This document shows, piece by piece, positions 17,356 through 26,587 of a stretch of DNA of 64,000 bases. Position numbers and translations under genes: made by a program. The notes under the pieces are model-generated. The model was given only the letters and a program-made list of their open reading frames with translations. It did not search any database and was not told the origin of the DNA. Within the stretch, counting starts at the first letter, position 1. The number at the start of each line of letters is the position of its first letter. Source of the stretch: Spirosoma endophyticum (lineage in GTDB: Bacteria; Bacteroidota; Bacteroidia; Cytophagales; Spirosomataceae); the NCBI RefSeq assembly GCF_900112365.1, contig NZ_FOLQ01000004.1, positions 186,001 through 250,000 on the forward strand, in the 5' to 3' direction.

Positions 17356-18903
17356 TTAAAGTCCCGAGCCATCAGCTTTTGCGCGCGTAACCGCGTAAGA
17401 ACCAATGTTGTTGCCGTGTACTAACCCCGTGGCCGAATCGAACCGATAATGAATCAGGCCGTAGATACGCGATGTTGATGCTTCGTTTGCTTCGTCATCA
17501 AAATCCTTCGCTTTATCGGGAAAAATGCTGCTCAATACCGTAGCGGCTGCTCCTGAAAAGGTCGAATGGCCTGAGGCATACGATGGAAAATTAGGTAGAC
17601 CCACCGACGTTTTTACGCCAAACTGCTGCGGGCGTGGGTAGTAGTAATAATACTTGGCATCCCAACAGGCAATAGCCGCATCCATCTCCGCCGTACCCAA
17701 CAAGGCTAATGTCCGGGCCATACGCACCTCACTATATTGGGCATCGTGCGCTGCATTGGCTGCCGTGCGGTGCCAGTGACCAGGGGGCGTGTAGCTACCT
17801 GCGCCATCCGACCAGTAGTTAGCGATACGGGCCTGGTCGCGCGTCTGACTTTTATTGATTTGTTTTAACTCATCCAGCGCGGTCGTAAATTCGGGACTGT
17901 TGAGGGCTGGCGGTGGGCCGGGACGTAGTTTAATCAACGTCGTTTTGTCAAAATTCCAGGTCTGCACGGCCCCGTAGTTAGGCAACATCGGCGGCCGGGC
18001 GGGTGTCTCCTGACTTACCCACACATCGGCCAAGCCACGCTCTTTAGCCCCCTGAATCATGCCTGCGGTCACGGTCTGGTTATTGGCCGCACTCATACCA
18101 TCGACTTTAGCCCGCGCCATCACCTTGGCGGCCACGGCATTACCAAGCGCCACACCAGCCGTAAGGTCACTCTCTACGTTCATGCCCGCCCATAGTCGGC
18201 TATCACGGTGTTCGGCCAGTTTAGCATCCAGATAGGCCACTTCACCGGGAAACATGGCTTTCAGAATAACCGCCGAAGCAGCCGCGACAACCGCATCTTC
18301 GGATGGATACGACGGCAACGACGAAACGGGCAGCAAGGGTTTAATCGTAGCATCTGTTTTACCCGGAGCAACCCGGTTGTAGAGATACTTATAATGCCAG
18401 GCCGACACCAGCGCATCATATTGCGCTACGCTCAGATAAGCCAGTGCACGAGCGGTGTAGGGCGGATTGGAAAACGGGAATTTTGGATCGGCCAGCGGAT
18501 TGGCAGCATCCGGCACGGGGTATTTACCATCGGGCGTTGACGCCGGTGGAATGTTGTATCGGGCGGATAATTCACGGGCGATCTCGTTCCAGCGAAAAAC
18601 TGCCCCGGCTCCCCAATACGTTACCGCATCCTGCTGGGCACTGCTCAAGCTCGCTGCTTTTTGTTTCAAACTGGCTACCTCCGCCAGATAATCCGCTGAA
18701 CTAATGGCAGCCGGTGCCGCAACGGTTACGTCGGTGGGTGCTGTCAGAACGTAGGTTTTCCAGGTACCGGCTTTCTCGTCTACGCTGGTGGGCGCATAGG
18801 CCGACAATTGGGGTTCATCAATTGTTTTGCTGCACGAGTTAAGCCCGGCCGATAGCGCGATGATAATAGCGCAAAATGCTATAAAATGACTCTGTTTTTT
18901 CAT
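17356..18903 (-). CDS. vanadium-haloperoxidase/PAP2-like lipoprotein, copy 2
   Basis: A 515-residue lipoprotein with lipobox SAGLNSC. The start is placed at the ATG at 18903 rather than the GTG at 18912. As in copy 1 there are two PAP2 repeats: the first degenerate (SYPSEDA, SRLWAGMNV), the second complete. The second has YYPRP, YASGHS and SRIYGLIHYRFD, so the catalytic His of SRx5HxxxD is present (codon at 17449-17451). The family motif YTPPGHWHRTA precedes it. The expected chemistry is phosphate-ester hydrolysis or vanadate-dependent halide oxidation; sequence alone does not decide. It follows a barrel gene by 12 bases. Confidence 0.87.
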   Translation of the reverse strand: MKKQSHFIAFCAIIIALSAGLNSCSKTIDEPQLSAYAPTSVDEKAGTWKTYVLTAPTDVTVAAPAAISSADYLAEVASLKQKAASLSSAQQDAVTYWGAGAVFRWNEIARELSARYNIPPASTPDGKYPVPDAANPLADPKFPFSNPPYTARALAYLSVAQYDALVSAWHYKYLYNRVAPGKTDATIKPLLPVSSLPSYPSEDAVVAAASAVILKAMFPGEVAYLDAKLAEHRDSRLWAGMNVESDLTAGVALGNAVAAKVMARAKVDGMSAANNQTVTAGMIQGAKERGLADVWVSQETPARPPMLPNYGAVQTWNFDKTTLIKLRPGPPPALNSPEFTTALDELKQINKSQTRDQARIANYWSDGAGSYTPPGHWHRTAANAAHDAQYSEVRMARTLALLGTAEMDAAIACWDAKYYYYYPRPQQFGVKTSVGLPNFPSYASGHSTFSGAAATVLSSIFPDKAKDFDDEANEASTSRIYGLIHYRFDSATGLVHGNNIGSYAVTRAKADGSGL

Positions 18904-18915
18904 GACAAGCACGGT

Positions 18916-19812
18916 CTATTTCTTGAAACTGATTTGGTATAACACGCCAACCGTATAGCTAGTACTCTGCCCAACGTTCAGTCCGTCAACGACATAACCG
19001 ACGCGGGCGTTAACACCAATGGTATGCGGCTGGAACTTGCCGTACCAGCCGACAGATGTGGCCTGCATGTTGTTGGTCAGAAACGGCATGTCGTTCCGGC
19101 GAATATTGTCTCCATTCAGGCAGGCAACACGTTCTGCCCATACTTCCGTCTGCCATCCCCGGCGTAGTATGCCCAAGCGAACGGCTGCATCATACGTATT
19201 TGGTACACGTATCTGATTGGTATTATAGACCCGATCATCGGCCTGGTACGCATCCCGATCACTTTTGGCATTACTCCGCCAGCCGTAGCTTCCGTAGGCG
19301 GTGAGATAGAGGCCCGTTTTGGGATGTTTGTAGTTCGCCATCAGGCGGCCGGTTGCCGTGCGGCACTGCATGCCGATGGACATGGGCATAAAATCGGGTA
19401 CGTAATCGCCAACGGGAATTGATCCGCCCACAATGGCGTGCAGCGAAAAGCCACCAACGATCAGGGCTTTTACTTTCAGCCAGGCCGATACATCCTGGAT
19501 GCCCTTCTGCCCCATGAGGTTGCCCGCGCTGGTGCTCGTCCAGACGTAGGGCAGGCTCATAATAACGTTCACGCGCTTGCTGATCCCGAAGGCGGGCATA
19601 ATCATAGCACTTTGGGTCGTCTGCGTACCGATGTTGAAATTTTCACGTTTCAACGTATTTTCCCAGTACTGATTCCAGGAACTATGGCTATACATGCCGG
19701 CCACACAGAGTTGGTTTTTGCCCATGTAGATGGCATCGTTGGGCATCTGGGCCTGAGCGGCAAAAGGAGCCAGCAGGAGGGCGATATGGAGTTGTTTTAG
19801 AATTGCTTTCAT
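18916..19812 (-). CDS. outer-membrane beta-barrel protein paired with PAP2-like copy 2
   Basis: A 298-residue protein with a signal peptide cut near AAQAQ and an outer-membrane barrel pattern ending in YQISFKK. It is a homologue of the 6272 protein (shared NIGTQTTQ, TSTSAG and QKGIQDVSAW segments). It lies 12 bases upstream of the PAP2-like copy 2 gene, so the two are translated from one mRNA. The repeated barrel-plus-lipoprotein pairing suggests the lipoprotein acts on something the barrel admits or exports. Function is unknown. Confidence 0.75.
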   Translation of the reverse strand: MKAILKQLHIALLLAPFAAQAQMPNDAIYMGKNQLCVAGMYSHSSWNQYWENTLKRENFNIGTQTTQSAMIMPAFGISKRVNVIMSLPYVWTSTSAGNLMGQKGIQDVSAWLKVKALIVGGFSLHAIVGGSIPVGDYVPDFMPMSIGMQCRTATGRLMANYKHPKTGLYLTAYGSYGWRSNAKSDRDAYQADDRVYNTNQIRVPNTYDAAVRLGILRRGWQTEVWAERVACLNGDNIRRNDMPFLTNNMQATSVGWYGKFQPHTIGVNARVGYVVDGLNVGQSTSYTVGVLYQISFKK

Positions 19813-19852
19813 AGGTTTTACAAGTCAACTAAGTCAATGTAGTACGATAGAA

Positions 19853-22060
19853 TTATACCGTTAAACCAACGGTCAGCACGGCGCTGCGGCCGTCGGACGA
19901 CCAGACGCCGGGGCCGGGATAGAAGGTTGGGCGTTTGGTGAAGTATTGCGTGTTTAAAATATTATTGACACTGCCGCGCACCGTTAGTCCGCGTTTGATG
20001 CGCCATGTCCCGTTCAAATCCCACAGGCTGTAGGCAGGCACTGGCCCAATCGCACCGTTCGCCGATGGAACAGTCGTGTTGAGTGCATCCGAAAAGGTTC
20101 GGGCAACGTAGCTGTATTGCAACGTCAGGCTGGCGGTTCCGTAGCGGGCCGTCAGACCGTTGCGGGAGGTCCAGCGGGGCGCCGATTCTACCTGATTTCC
20201 CGTAACCGTCCGGTTGTCGGTACCTGTTGATACGCGCCCATTGATATAACGGGCGTTGTTAAAGGCGGTCGAGGTGAACCCGCTGATCAATAGGGTTGAC
20301 GTACGGAGCAGTTGCCCTTCGATGAGCGTTTCAACGCCTGTACTCCGACTGTCGCCGATGTTCGTTCGGAAGACATAATTCGTTCCATCTGTGTTGGTCA
20401 GCAACAACGTTCCCAGCCGATTCCGGTAGAGCAAGTCAAACATCGTGACGTTCAGGTGAAGCCCCTGCCAGTGCGCATCCACCCCGATTTCGGCGTTATA
20501 CCCATGCGCATCTTTCAGGTTCTTGTCGATGCGTTCATAAACCGAAGTGGGAATGATGTCTTTGAACACCACCGGCCGATACGCCTGCGACCAGCCACCG
20601 TAGACCTTGACAGCCTCATTGATTTTGTATTCGCCATTAATACCCAACAGCGCGAACTGGTGGCTGATGTCGGTGGGCAGGTTGAGCGGGTCGTAGTATG
20701 TGATCGTACCCCGCATTTCCGTCTTTCCGTTCTCGATCCGAATACCGGGCGAAATGGTCAGGCGATTGGTCAGGTAAAACTGACTTTCGGCAAAAGCCGC
20801 CATGTTTTTGGTTCGAAAGTGTAAATCACGCTTGAACGGGCTGACCAGTGTCAGGTCGAAATCGCTGGCAGTTGTGCCGACGCCGAGCTGTTGCCGATGC
20901 AAATCCGTACTCATTAATTGTACACCTCCAGCTACTGTAGCGCCAATGCCGCCCAGTTTGTAGTGGTGTAGCAATCGAAGTTCAGTCGTGTAGCTATTAA
21001 AATGATCGACATCTACCTGCCGGGCTTTATACTGACCCGTTGCCCGGCTAATCGTATCGGGAACCGTCGCAAAGGCGTCTAGTTGAACGCTGTTACGCGC
21101 GCCTAGCACGGTTGATGTTGTCCAGAGCAGATGCGTCCGGTCCGACAGTTGCCAGTCCAGTTTCAGCGACGGGATGTAAATGTCCGGGTTAAAATAGTTG
21201 CGGCTCCGGGTCGACTGGCGCGGATTCTGAGCAAACATAGCATCCGTCAGTGGGCCGGAAATCTGGTACGTATAGGTCGAGCGGCCAAGCTCGGCCGTTA
21301 ATCCCATGCGTCGTGTTGCCTGATAATGCAGATTACCAAACTGGGCCTGTGCATCGGAGCGGCTGTTTTGCCGGTATCCATCGGAATGCCGCCGGTAGTA
21401 ATAGGCATAATACGTCCACTTACCCACGCGGCCACCAATGGCGTTGTAAGAACTCATCAGTCCATACGTACCAATCGAATTGACCGTCTCAAAACCAAAT
21501 TTGCGCGTGCTGTCGGCTCGTTTGGTTACGTAATTCAACATCCCGCCAAACTGGGCGCCGTATTGCAAAGAAGCCGTTCCCCGCACAAATTCGATCCGGT
21601 CCATACTTTCCATCGGGGGCGAGTAGTGGCTGGCCGGATAGCCATACATGTCCGAGTTTGTGATAACACCATTCTGCCGGATATTATTTTCCCAGGACCG
21701 GTGCGGGTCTAAACCGCGCGTGGCAATATTGATCTGATTGCCCGTGCCGTCCATGTCATACACGAATACACCGGGAATCCGGGCAAATACCTGTCGAGGA
21801 TTCTTTTCAGCTACGTTAGCATCAATTTCCGACACGTGTATGGCTTCACTTCGTTTTCCGCCCATCAGATACGTACCATGAACCGTAGGCAATGACTCGA
21901 CTACGGTCGACCGTACTCCTTTTACCGTAACCTGATTCAGGGTTCGTCCCGACAAGGAGTCAACGGTCTGTTTTTGTTTGGCAAGCTGTTGGGCCGACAA
22001 AAGAAAAGGCGCACACGCCAGCTGTCCAATCAAGAAATATAATAATTGAGAAATTTTCAT
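19853..22060 (-). CDS. TonB-dependent receptor, FecA-like
   Basis: A 735-residue outer-membrane receptor with a signal peptide (LLSAQQ) but no carboxypeptidase-regulatory domain. The plug is recognisable from ARIPGVFVYDMDGTG, NIATRGLDPHRSWENN and FVRGTASLQYGAQFGGMLNYV. The barrel carries IRIENGKTEMRG and ends in SAVLTVGLTV. The closest resemblance is to FecA-like siderophore/ferric-dicitrate receptors, so iron or another metal chelate is the likely ligand. It lies 40 bases upstream of the barrel/PAP2 pair and downstream of another barrel gene, with a hairpin in that gap. No FecI/FecR pair is present. Confidence 0.9.
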   Translation of the reverse strand: MKISQLLYFLIGQLACAPFLLSAQQLAKQKQTVDSLSGRTLNQVTVKGVRSTVVESLPTVHGTYLMGGKRSEAIHVSEIDANVAEKNPRQVFARIPGVFVYDMDGTGNQINIATRGLDPHRSWENNIRQNGVITNSDMYGYPASHYSPPMESMDRIEFVRGTASLQYGAQFGGMLNYVTKRADSTRKFGFETVNSIGTYGLMSSYNAIGGRVGKWTYYAYYYRRHSDGYRQNSRSDAQAQFGNLHYQATRRMGLTAELGRSTYTYQISGPLTDAMFAQNPRQSTRSRNYFNPDIYIPSLKLDWQLSDRTHLLWTTSTVLGARNSVQLDAFATVPDTISRATGQYKARQVDVDHFNSYTTELRLLHHYKLGGIGATVAGGVQLMSTDLHRQQLGVGTTASDFDLTLVSPFKRDLHFRTKNMAAFAESQFYLTNRLTISPGIRIENGKTEMRGTITYYDPLNLPTDISHQFALLGINGEYKINEAVKVYGGWSQAYRPVVFKDIIPTSVYERIDKNLKDAHGYNAEIGVDAHWQGLHLNVTMFDLLYRNRLGTLLLTNTDGTNYVFRTNIGDSRSTGVETLIEGQLLRTSTLLISGFTSTAFNNARYINGRVSTGTDNRTVTGNQVESAPRWTSRNGLTARYGTASLTLQYSYVARTFSDALNTTVPSANGAIGPVPAYSLWDLNGTWRIKRGLTVRGSVNNILNTQYFTKRPTFYPGPGVWSSDGRSAVLTVGLTV

Positions 22061-22084
22061 AAAGGTTGTACCTATACTGAACGT

Positions 22085-22110
22085 GGTGCGATGGCGATTG
22101 CCATCGCACC
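22085..22110 (-). terminator. hairpin between the barrel and receptor genes
   Basis: Perfect 11-bp GC-rich stem (22085-22095 with 22100-22110) with a four-base loop, in the 59-base gap between the 22120 and 19853 genes. There is no T tract, so it is more likely an attenuator or mRNA-stability hairpin than a full terminator. Confidence 0.45.
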
Positions 22111-22119
22111 TGAAACCAC

Positions 22120-23238
22120 TTAGAACCAGCGTGATACGTTGATAGACACCAAATAGTCGGCAAAGGCCGCATCACCTTGTCTCAGCCCGGCAGGATCAAG
22201 TCGGTCGGAGTAACTCTTGATGCGGTTACGGTACAACGCGATGGGCACTGTAGCCGCGATCGACGTTTTGTGCCGCATGTAAGCCAGACCTGGCTCTACC
22301 GACACGATATAACCCGGCCGACGAAATCCCTGACTGCCGCCGAAAGCATCCATAGCAGGCACACCTTCAACCCGACCGCCCAGCATTACGGCTAATCCCG
22401 GAACCGCGCTGATCGACTGGCTCAGGCCCACGCGAGCGGCAAACTGATCGGCTACGGAGAACGTACCGGTTACGGGATCGACGGTCGTAGACAATGGATT
22501 CCGGACAACGCCATTCGTTTCGCGCGGATTGAACAGGTAAAAACCGTTGGCGTAGAGCGCTAGGCCCTTCGATAATTGCGCATAGCCCTGTAATTCAACA
22601 CTCACACCCACACCGCCGTCGCCGAGCTGAATAGACTGGTCGACGGGTAGCTCGACGGTGTAGTCTTTACCTTCTTTATCCAGCTTATGGAATTGATCGG
22701 TAGCCCGATAATTGCCGGTTGGCAGTTTCACACCCAAACCAACGGCCAGATTGGCCTTAGGCAATTTTACCGGATTGACGAGCCAGTAACTTCCCGATAT
22801 ACGTAAATCACCCACACCCTGCGAGCCTGTGTGAAACCGTTTCTGCTCAGGATTTTGCGCCACAGCGTTGCCGTAGTGTTCATAAAGCGAAGAGCGACCG
22901 TTATTTTGAAGCGGTAGATTGACCGAGAACGATAATCGTTGATTGACCATGTACGTAATGCCCAGGTCGATCGCGTGCGACACGTTGATAACATTGGTAC
23001 CCTGTTCAACGCGCTGTTTCTGCTCAGCATCGCCCACGAAGTGCTTGTAGGACCGGAAGAAGCGATAACCTGCTGAGACCTGCCAGTGGCCGGTACGTTG
23101 TTTAAAGTAATCGGCTGAACCCACTGGAGCTACCGAACTCATATGACGAACGGCTACACAACCCTGCGCCGAAACGGATGCATAGGAAATAAGAATACAG
23201 GCTATTGCCAGAACGATGGTAAAAATCGTTTTCATCAA
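22120..23238 (-). CDS. outer-membrane protein of unknown function
   Basis: A 372-residue exported protein; the signal peptide is cut near SVSAQ, and a conserved-looking GCVAVRHMSS follows at once. The rest is amphipathic strands typical of a barrel (GLGVKLPTGNYRATDQF, RVGLSQSISAVPGL) ending SINVSRWF, with a C-terminal Phe as in many outer-membrane proteins. It is the first gene of a minus-strand run through the FecA-like receptor and the barrel/PAP2 pair, and is preceded by 470 bases without a gene. It may be a substrate-specific porin of that system. The start could be Met1 or Met2. Confidence 0.72.
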   Translation of the reverse strand: MMKTIFTIVLAIACILISYASVSAQGCVAVRHMSSVAPVGSADYFKQRTGHWQVSAGYRFFRSYKHFVGDAEQKQRVEQGTNVINVSHAIDLGITYMVNQRLSFSVNLPLQNNGRSSLYEHYGNAVAQNPEQKRFHTGSQGVGDLRISGSYWLVNPVKLPKANLAVGLGVKLPTGNYRATDQFHKLDKEGKDYTVELPVDQSIQLGDGGVGVSVELQGYAQLSKGLALYANGFYLFNPRETNGVVRNPLSTTVDPVTGTFSVADQFAARVGLSQSISAVPGLAVMLGGRVEGVPAMDAFGGSQGFRRPGYIVSVEPGLAYMRHKTSIAATVPIALYRNRIKSYSDRLDPAGLRQGDAAFADYLVSINVSRWF

Positions 23239-23709
23239 TAAAAATGTCTGTCTGAGGTGAAAATCAAGTAATTGTCCGCGTTTGAAACCGAATGTTCGTC
23301 ACTCAACCCAGATCCTATTTTTTGTATAGGATACGGTGAGACTAAGCAGAAAATCATTCGGTTATGTGCTCTGTGAGCATACAGACCAAAAGCGATACGC
23401 ATTGTGTGCTGGCAGAAATCACCTGATCATATAGCCAGTAAAATCACAGCTCTAAGGCGTGTTTTAGAAGCTACTGAAGCAGAATAAGTAGACCACCAGT
23501 CATACAAACGTGTCGGGTACATTACGGAGTAAAGCAATTGCTTACTGTGCATTGTCACAGGTCATTCACAAACAGAGATCGTCCGGTCAAGCGTTTGTTT
23601 AAACGCAGATCATGACCCTGGAGACGGGCTACAGTAATGAACACAGACCGTAATAACGTAGCACAGCCACAAGCATAGCATAGACTCACTAACGTACTGG
23701 AAAATGACC
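23239..23709. other. gene-free leader region
   Basis: 470 bases with no convincing gene, lying between the 22120 run (transcribed leftward) and the 23710 gene (also leftward). It probably holds the promoter of the 22120 run. Only short palindromes are visible (for example AAGCAATTGCTT near 23535), none convincing as an operator or terminator. Confidence 0.5.
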
Positions 23710-24249
23710 TCAGACTTGAGGAGGGGGCGAATGAACGGGCAGGGCGCGGGCGGCAATCACGAACAGATGTTCGGGAATGCGAACGTCTTCGCGCCAGGTG
23801 GGAGGAAGAAAACTGAATACGGCTCTTGGGTTGGCCGAATATTCTTTCAACAGGAATTTCAGGATTTTATTTGCTTTCTGATGCGTGTCCGTAGCGCCAG
23901 TGATGTGATCATTGAGAAATGAAAGGAGATCACTCTGCCAGAAGGAACGGCTTTCGGTTTGTAGACCGGCAATGTGCAGGGTGTCACCTTTTACATCCAG
24001 ACTTATTACGGAATAATAATGACCCCGATACGTGAAACCATCAGAGGTCGTGCTGGCAATAGCGTTCGCATCGGGCTTATCTTTGAGCGGAATCTGAAAC
24101 TCAACGATACTATCTACCGATCGATACACTAAAAGCCGCTCCGATAAATCGTGCTCTGCCTGCCACCACGTACCCACAAACACGAGCACATAGGCTAGTG
24201 TATGATACAGGAGCAAGGCCGAGAGACCGATGGAAACCGCTTTCTTCAC
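23710..24249 (-). CDS. single-helix anchored protein of unknown function
   Basis: A 179-residue protein: a short basic N-terminus, one membrane helix (about 5-28, LSALLLYHTLAYVLVFVG), then a soluble domain without cysteines, probably periplasmic. The domain has a regular alternation of strands (VEFQIPLKD, FTYRGHYYSVISLDVKGD) and a Pro-rich end. Nothing in it matches a family I can name. It is upstream of the 22120 run on the same strand and divergent from moaA. Confidence 0.6.
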   Translation of the reverse strand: MKKAVSIGLSALLLYHTLAYVLVFVGTWWQAEHDLSERLLVYRSVDSIVEFQIPLKDKPDANAIASTTSDGFTYRGHYYSVISLDVKGDTLHIAGLQTESRSFWQSDLLSFLNDHITGATDTHQKANKILKFLLKEYSANPRAVFSFLPPTWREDVRIPEHLFVIAARALPVHSPPPQV

Positions 24250-24359
24250 AGGTAGGTTACGTAAACTTTCTCCAAAAATAGCATTTAATTCTCAAACAAA
24301 TTATAAAAAATAAACTTACCAAAATTTTTCTATACGGTTATTAGACCTGTCGTATATCA

Positions 24360-24395
24360 TTTGACGCTGCATTGCAATCAAAATTTGTAGTTTTG
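24360..24395 (+). promoter_or_regulatory. candidate promoter of moaA
   Basis: TAGTTTTG at 24388-24395 matches the Bacteroidota -7 box TAnnTTTG, 16 bases before the moaA ATG. A TTTG at 24360-24363 may be the -33 element, with a slightly long 24-base gap. Confidence 0.45.
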
Positions 24396-24411
24396 TGTTA
24401 GTACGATACCC

Positions 24412-25407
24412 ATGATTTACGATAATCACAACCGACCCATTACGTATCTTCGGCTGGCCGTAACGGACCGCTGCAATCTGCGTTGCTTTTATTGCATGCC
24501 CGAAGAGGGAATCAAGTATCTGCCCAAACATCAGGTGCTGACTTTCGAGGAAATGGAACGGGTTGTGCGTGTGCTGGCTCGTTTAGGTGTGCAAAAGGTA
24601 CGTATCACGGGCGGAGAGCCTTTTGTGCGGTCGGGTTTAATGGATTTCATGCATCGCTTAGCTGAAATTGATGGCCTCGATGACCTTTCGATGACGACGA
24701 ATGGCGTATTGACAGCTCCTCATATCGAGAAAATGGCCGCGCTGGGCGTAAAGGCAGTGAATTTAAGTCTGGATACACTTGACCGCGAGCGCTTCCGGAA
24801 AATCACCCGACGCGACGAACTCCCCGCTGTTCTGAAGACGCTCGATGCGCTGTTGAAAGCGGGTATTCAGACGAAAATCAATGCGGTCGTGATGGAAGGT
24901 CAGAATACGCAGGATATCCTTCCACTGGCCGAGATGACGCGTGATCTACCCGTTGACGTGCGATTTATTGAAGAAATGCCCTTTAACGGAGAAGGAAGTC
25001 ATTATCCTGTTCTTCACTGGACGCACCGACGTATCGTTGACGAAATCAGATCGCACTATCCGGACTTACAAAAGCAGCCAGACCCGCCGTTCTCAACATC
25101 TGCTACGTATCAAATTCCAGGTCATCAGGGTACCATCGGTGTAATTGCCGCTTTTAGTCGTACCTTCTGCGGCACCTGTAACCGCATCCGCCTGACCGCG
25201 CAGGGCACGCTCAAGACCTGCTTGTACGATAATGGTGTACTAGATGTCCGCGCTCTGCTCCGGGGTGGCGCATCCGATAGTGAGCTCACAACGGCTTTCC
25301 TGCAAGCTTTCTCACACCGACCGGCCAACGGGTTTGAAGCCGAACAACAGCGTGAGACGCTTTCTGGCATCCCGATTTCCGAATCAATGTCCACTATTGG
25401 CGGGTGA
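24412..25407 (+). CDS. moaA: GTP 3',8-cyclase MoaA
   Basis: Radical-SAM enzyme for the first step of molybdenum cofactor synthesis, converting GTP to 3',8-cyclo-GTP in the cytoplasm. At 331 residues it is full length. The N-terminal SAM cluster motif is CNLRCFYC (CxxxCxxC); the GGEP motif is KVRITGGEPF. The C-terminal second 4Fe-4S cluster is FCGTCNRIRLTAQG plus the Cys in KTCLY. It ends in Gly-Gly, as required for activity in studied MoaA proteins. No other moa/moe genes lie in the window, so it stands alone here. Confidence 0.97.
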   Translation: MIYDNHNRPITYLRLAVTDRCNLRCFYCMPEEGIKYLPKHQVLTFEEMERVVRVLARLGVQKVRITGGEPFVRSGLMDFMHRLAEIDGLDDLSMTTNGVLTAPHIEKMAALGVKAVNLSLDTLDRERFRKITRRDELPAVLKTLDALLKAGIQTKINAVVMEGQNTQDILPLAEMTRDLPVDVRFIEEMPFNGEGSHYPVLHWTHRRIVDEIRSHYPDLQKQPDPPFSTSATYQIPGHQGTIGVIAAFSRTFCGTCNRIRLTAQGTLKTCLYDNGVLDVRALLRGGASDSELTTAFLQAFSHRPANGFEAEQQRETLSGIPISESMSTIGG

Positions 25408-25437
25408 TTCAACTGGCTTTAGTTATCAGGAAACCAG

Positions 25438-26091
25438 CTAGTTTATATATCCAAAATTCTTCAACTGTTGCTCCGGCTGCTGTAATTGAATGGTTCGTCC
25501 GCCGGTGTTTAACAGATATATGCTGTCGCTGATCGCTAGTACGTCATGGTAATAATGATCCGTAATAAGAATTCCTTTCCGGCTTTTAAGGGACATGAAC
25601 AACGTTTTCAACGCATCAACATGTAAGGGCATTACGTTTGAAAAGGGTTCGTCTAAAATGATAAATGAGGCAGGACAAGTTGCAACCATAAGCGTCTCAA
25701 CCAGTCGTTGTTGCCCGCCCGAAAGCTGATTGAAACGATAAGAAAAAAGACTGCTTAATTCAGGAAAGAGCGACTTAGCTTCCGCTAGGGCCGACTGATA
25801 AAGTGTAAAGGCCTCGTCTACACGCAGATGAGAGGGTACAAAGTTTTTTTGAGGTAAATATGCTGCTACGTTCTTACATTGAAAGAGCTTCTTGATGTGG
25901 TTTCCATCAATGCGCACAGAAGCGTTTTGAGCCGATTTAATGCCATAGATAATTTCCAGTAAAGAAGATTTACCACAACCGTTTCTCCCCAGTAAACCAA
26001 TAATCTGGCCGACATCGACGCGCAGATAGATATTCTGTAACACCTTACGTTGTCCGTATTCCAACCAGATGCTATCTGCTTCCAGTTTCAT
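25438..26091 (-). CDS. ABC transporter ATP-binding protein
   Basis: A 217-residue ATPase: Walker A GLLGRNGCGKSS, signature LSGGQQRL, Walker B FIILDEPFS and H-loop ITDHYYHD. The start is put at the ATG at 26091 because it overlaps the stop of the membrane gene as ATGA, a sign of translational coupling; an upstream in-frame ATG at 26124 would add 11 residues. Its partner is the tiny membrane protein encoded directly upstream. The transported substrate is unknown. Confidence 0.88.
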   Translation of the reverse strand: MKLEADSIWLEYGQRKVLQNIYLRVDVGQIIGLLGRNGCGKSSLLEIIYGIKSAQNASVRIDGNHIKKLFQCKNVAAYLPQKNFVPSHLRVDEAFTLYQSALAEAKSLFPELSSLFSYRFNQLSGGQQRLVETLMVATCPASFIILDEPFSNVMPLHVDALKTLFMSLKSRKGILITDHYYHDVLAISDSIYLLNTGGRTIQLQQPEQQLKNFGYIN

Positions 26092-26411
26092 TGGTGGAGC
26101 AACAGGCTTGCCAAACAAATCCATAGGCTAATGAATATAAGGTCAAGTGTATAGACACCGATAGCCAATTGTAACTCCGATAATCCAAAATGTTGATAGA
26201 ATACAAAGCCTTTCCCATTGGAGGAGCGAAAAAGGTACCAAATCAGGAGCTGACTTAGCGTACGTAACCAAAAAAATTTAGTTAGAAATGACAGTAGATT
26301 GATGGATAAAAGGGTCGGGTAACCAGCCAAAGCCCACATCAGCAACGACGTAGCAATAGTGAAAGGCCAAACTTGCCTGTACAAAATCAGTAAGACCCGC
26401 AATTGAACCAT
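26088..26411 (-). CDS. small membrane protein coupled to the ABC ATPase
   Basis: A 107-residue, strongly hydrophobic protein with three predicted helices (about 14-34, 42-62 and 82-105). It overlaps the ATPase gene by ATGA and so is likely its membrane partner, although it is much shorter than a usual ABC permease (six helices). A second open frame (26278-26478) covers the region just upstream in another register, so a frameshift that once gave a longer N-terminus is possible. No family is recognised. Confidence 0.6.
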   Translation of the reverse strand: MVQLRVLLILYRQVWPFTIATSLLMWALAGYPTLLSINLLSFLTKFFWLRTLSQLLIWYLFRSSNGKGFVFYQHFGLSELQLAIGVYTLDLIFISLWICLASLLLHQ

Positions 26412-26587
26412 CTGCTATCATTTTTGGAAAGATAGCCGGTTCCACTACACTCAACTTGAAATTAAGAAGCTTTAACAAGCGTATGCCTACACCTACCCAG
26501 AGAATTTAGTTGGGTTGACGTAACGCTTGATTATAAAGTAGTGAATAAAGTCTTTACTCTATTCCATCGCTTAATTAACAACTACTT

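Noticed and set aside
20312-20824. Open frame of 170 codons on the plus strand inside the FecA-like receptor
   Set aside because: Antisense to the receptor with no conserved features.
26278-26478. Separate 66-codon gene in the ABC transporter region
   Set aside because: It overlaps the 107-residue membrane frame; no conserved motif. Kept only as a possible frameshift hint.
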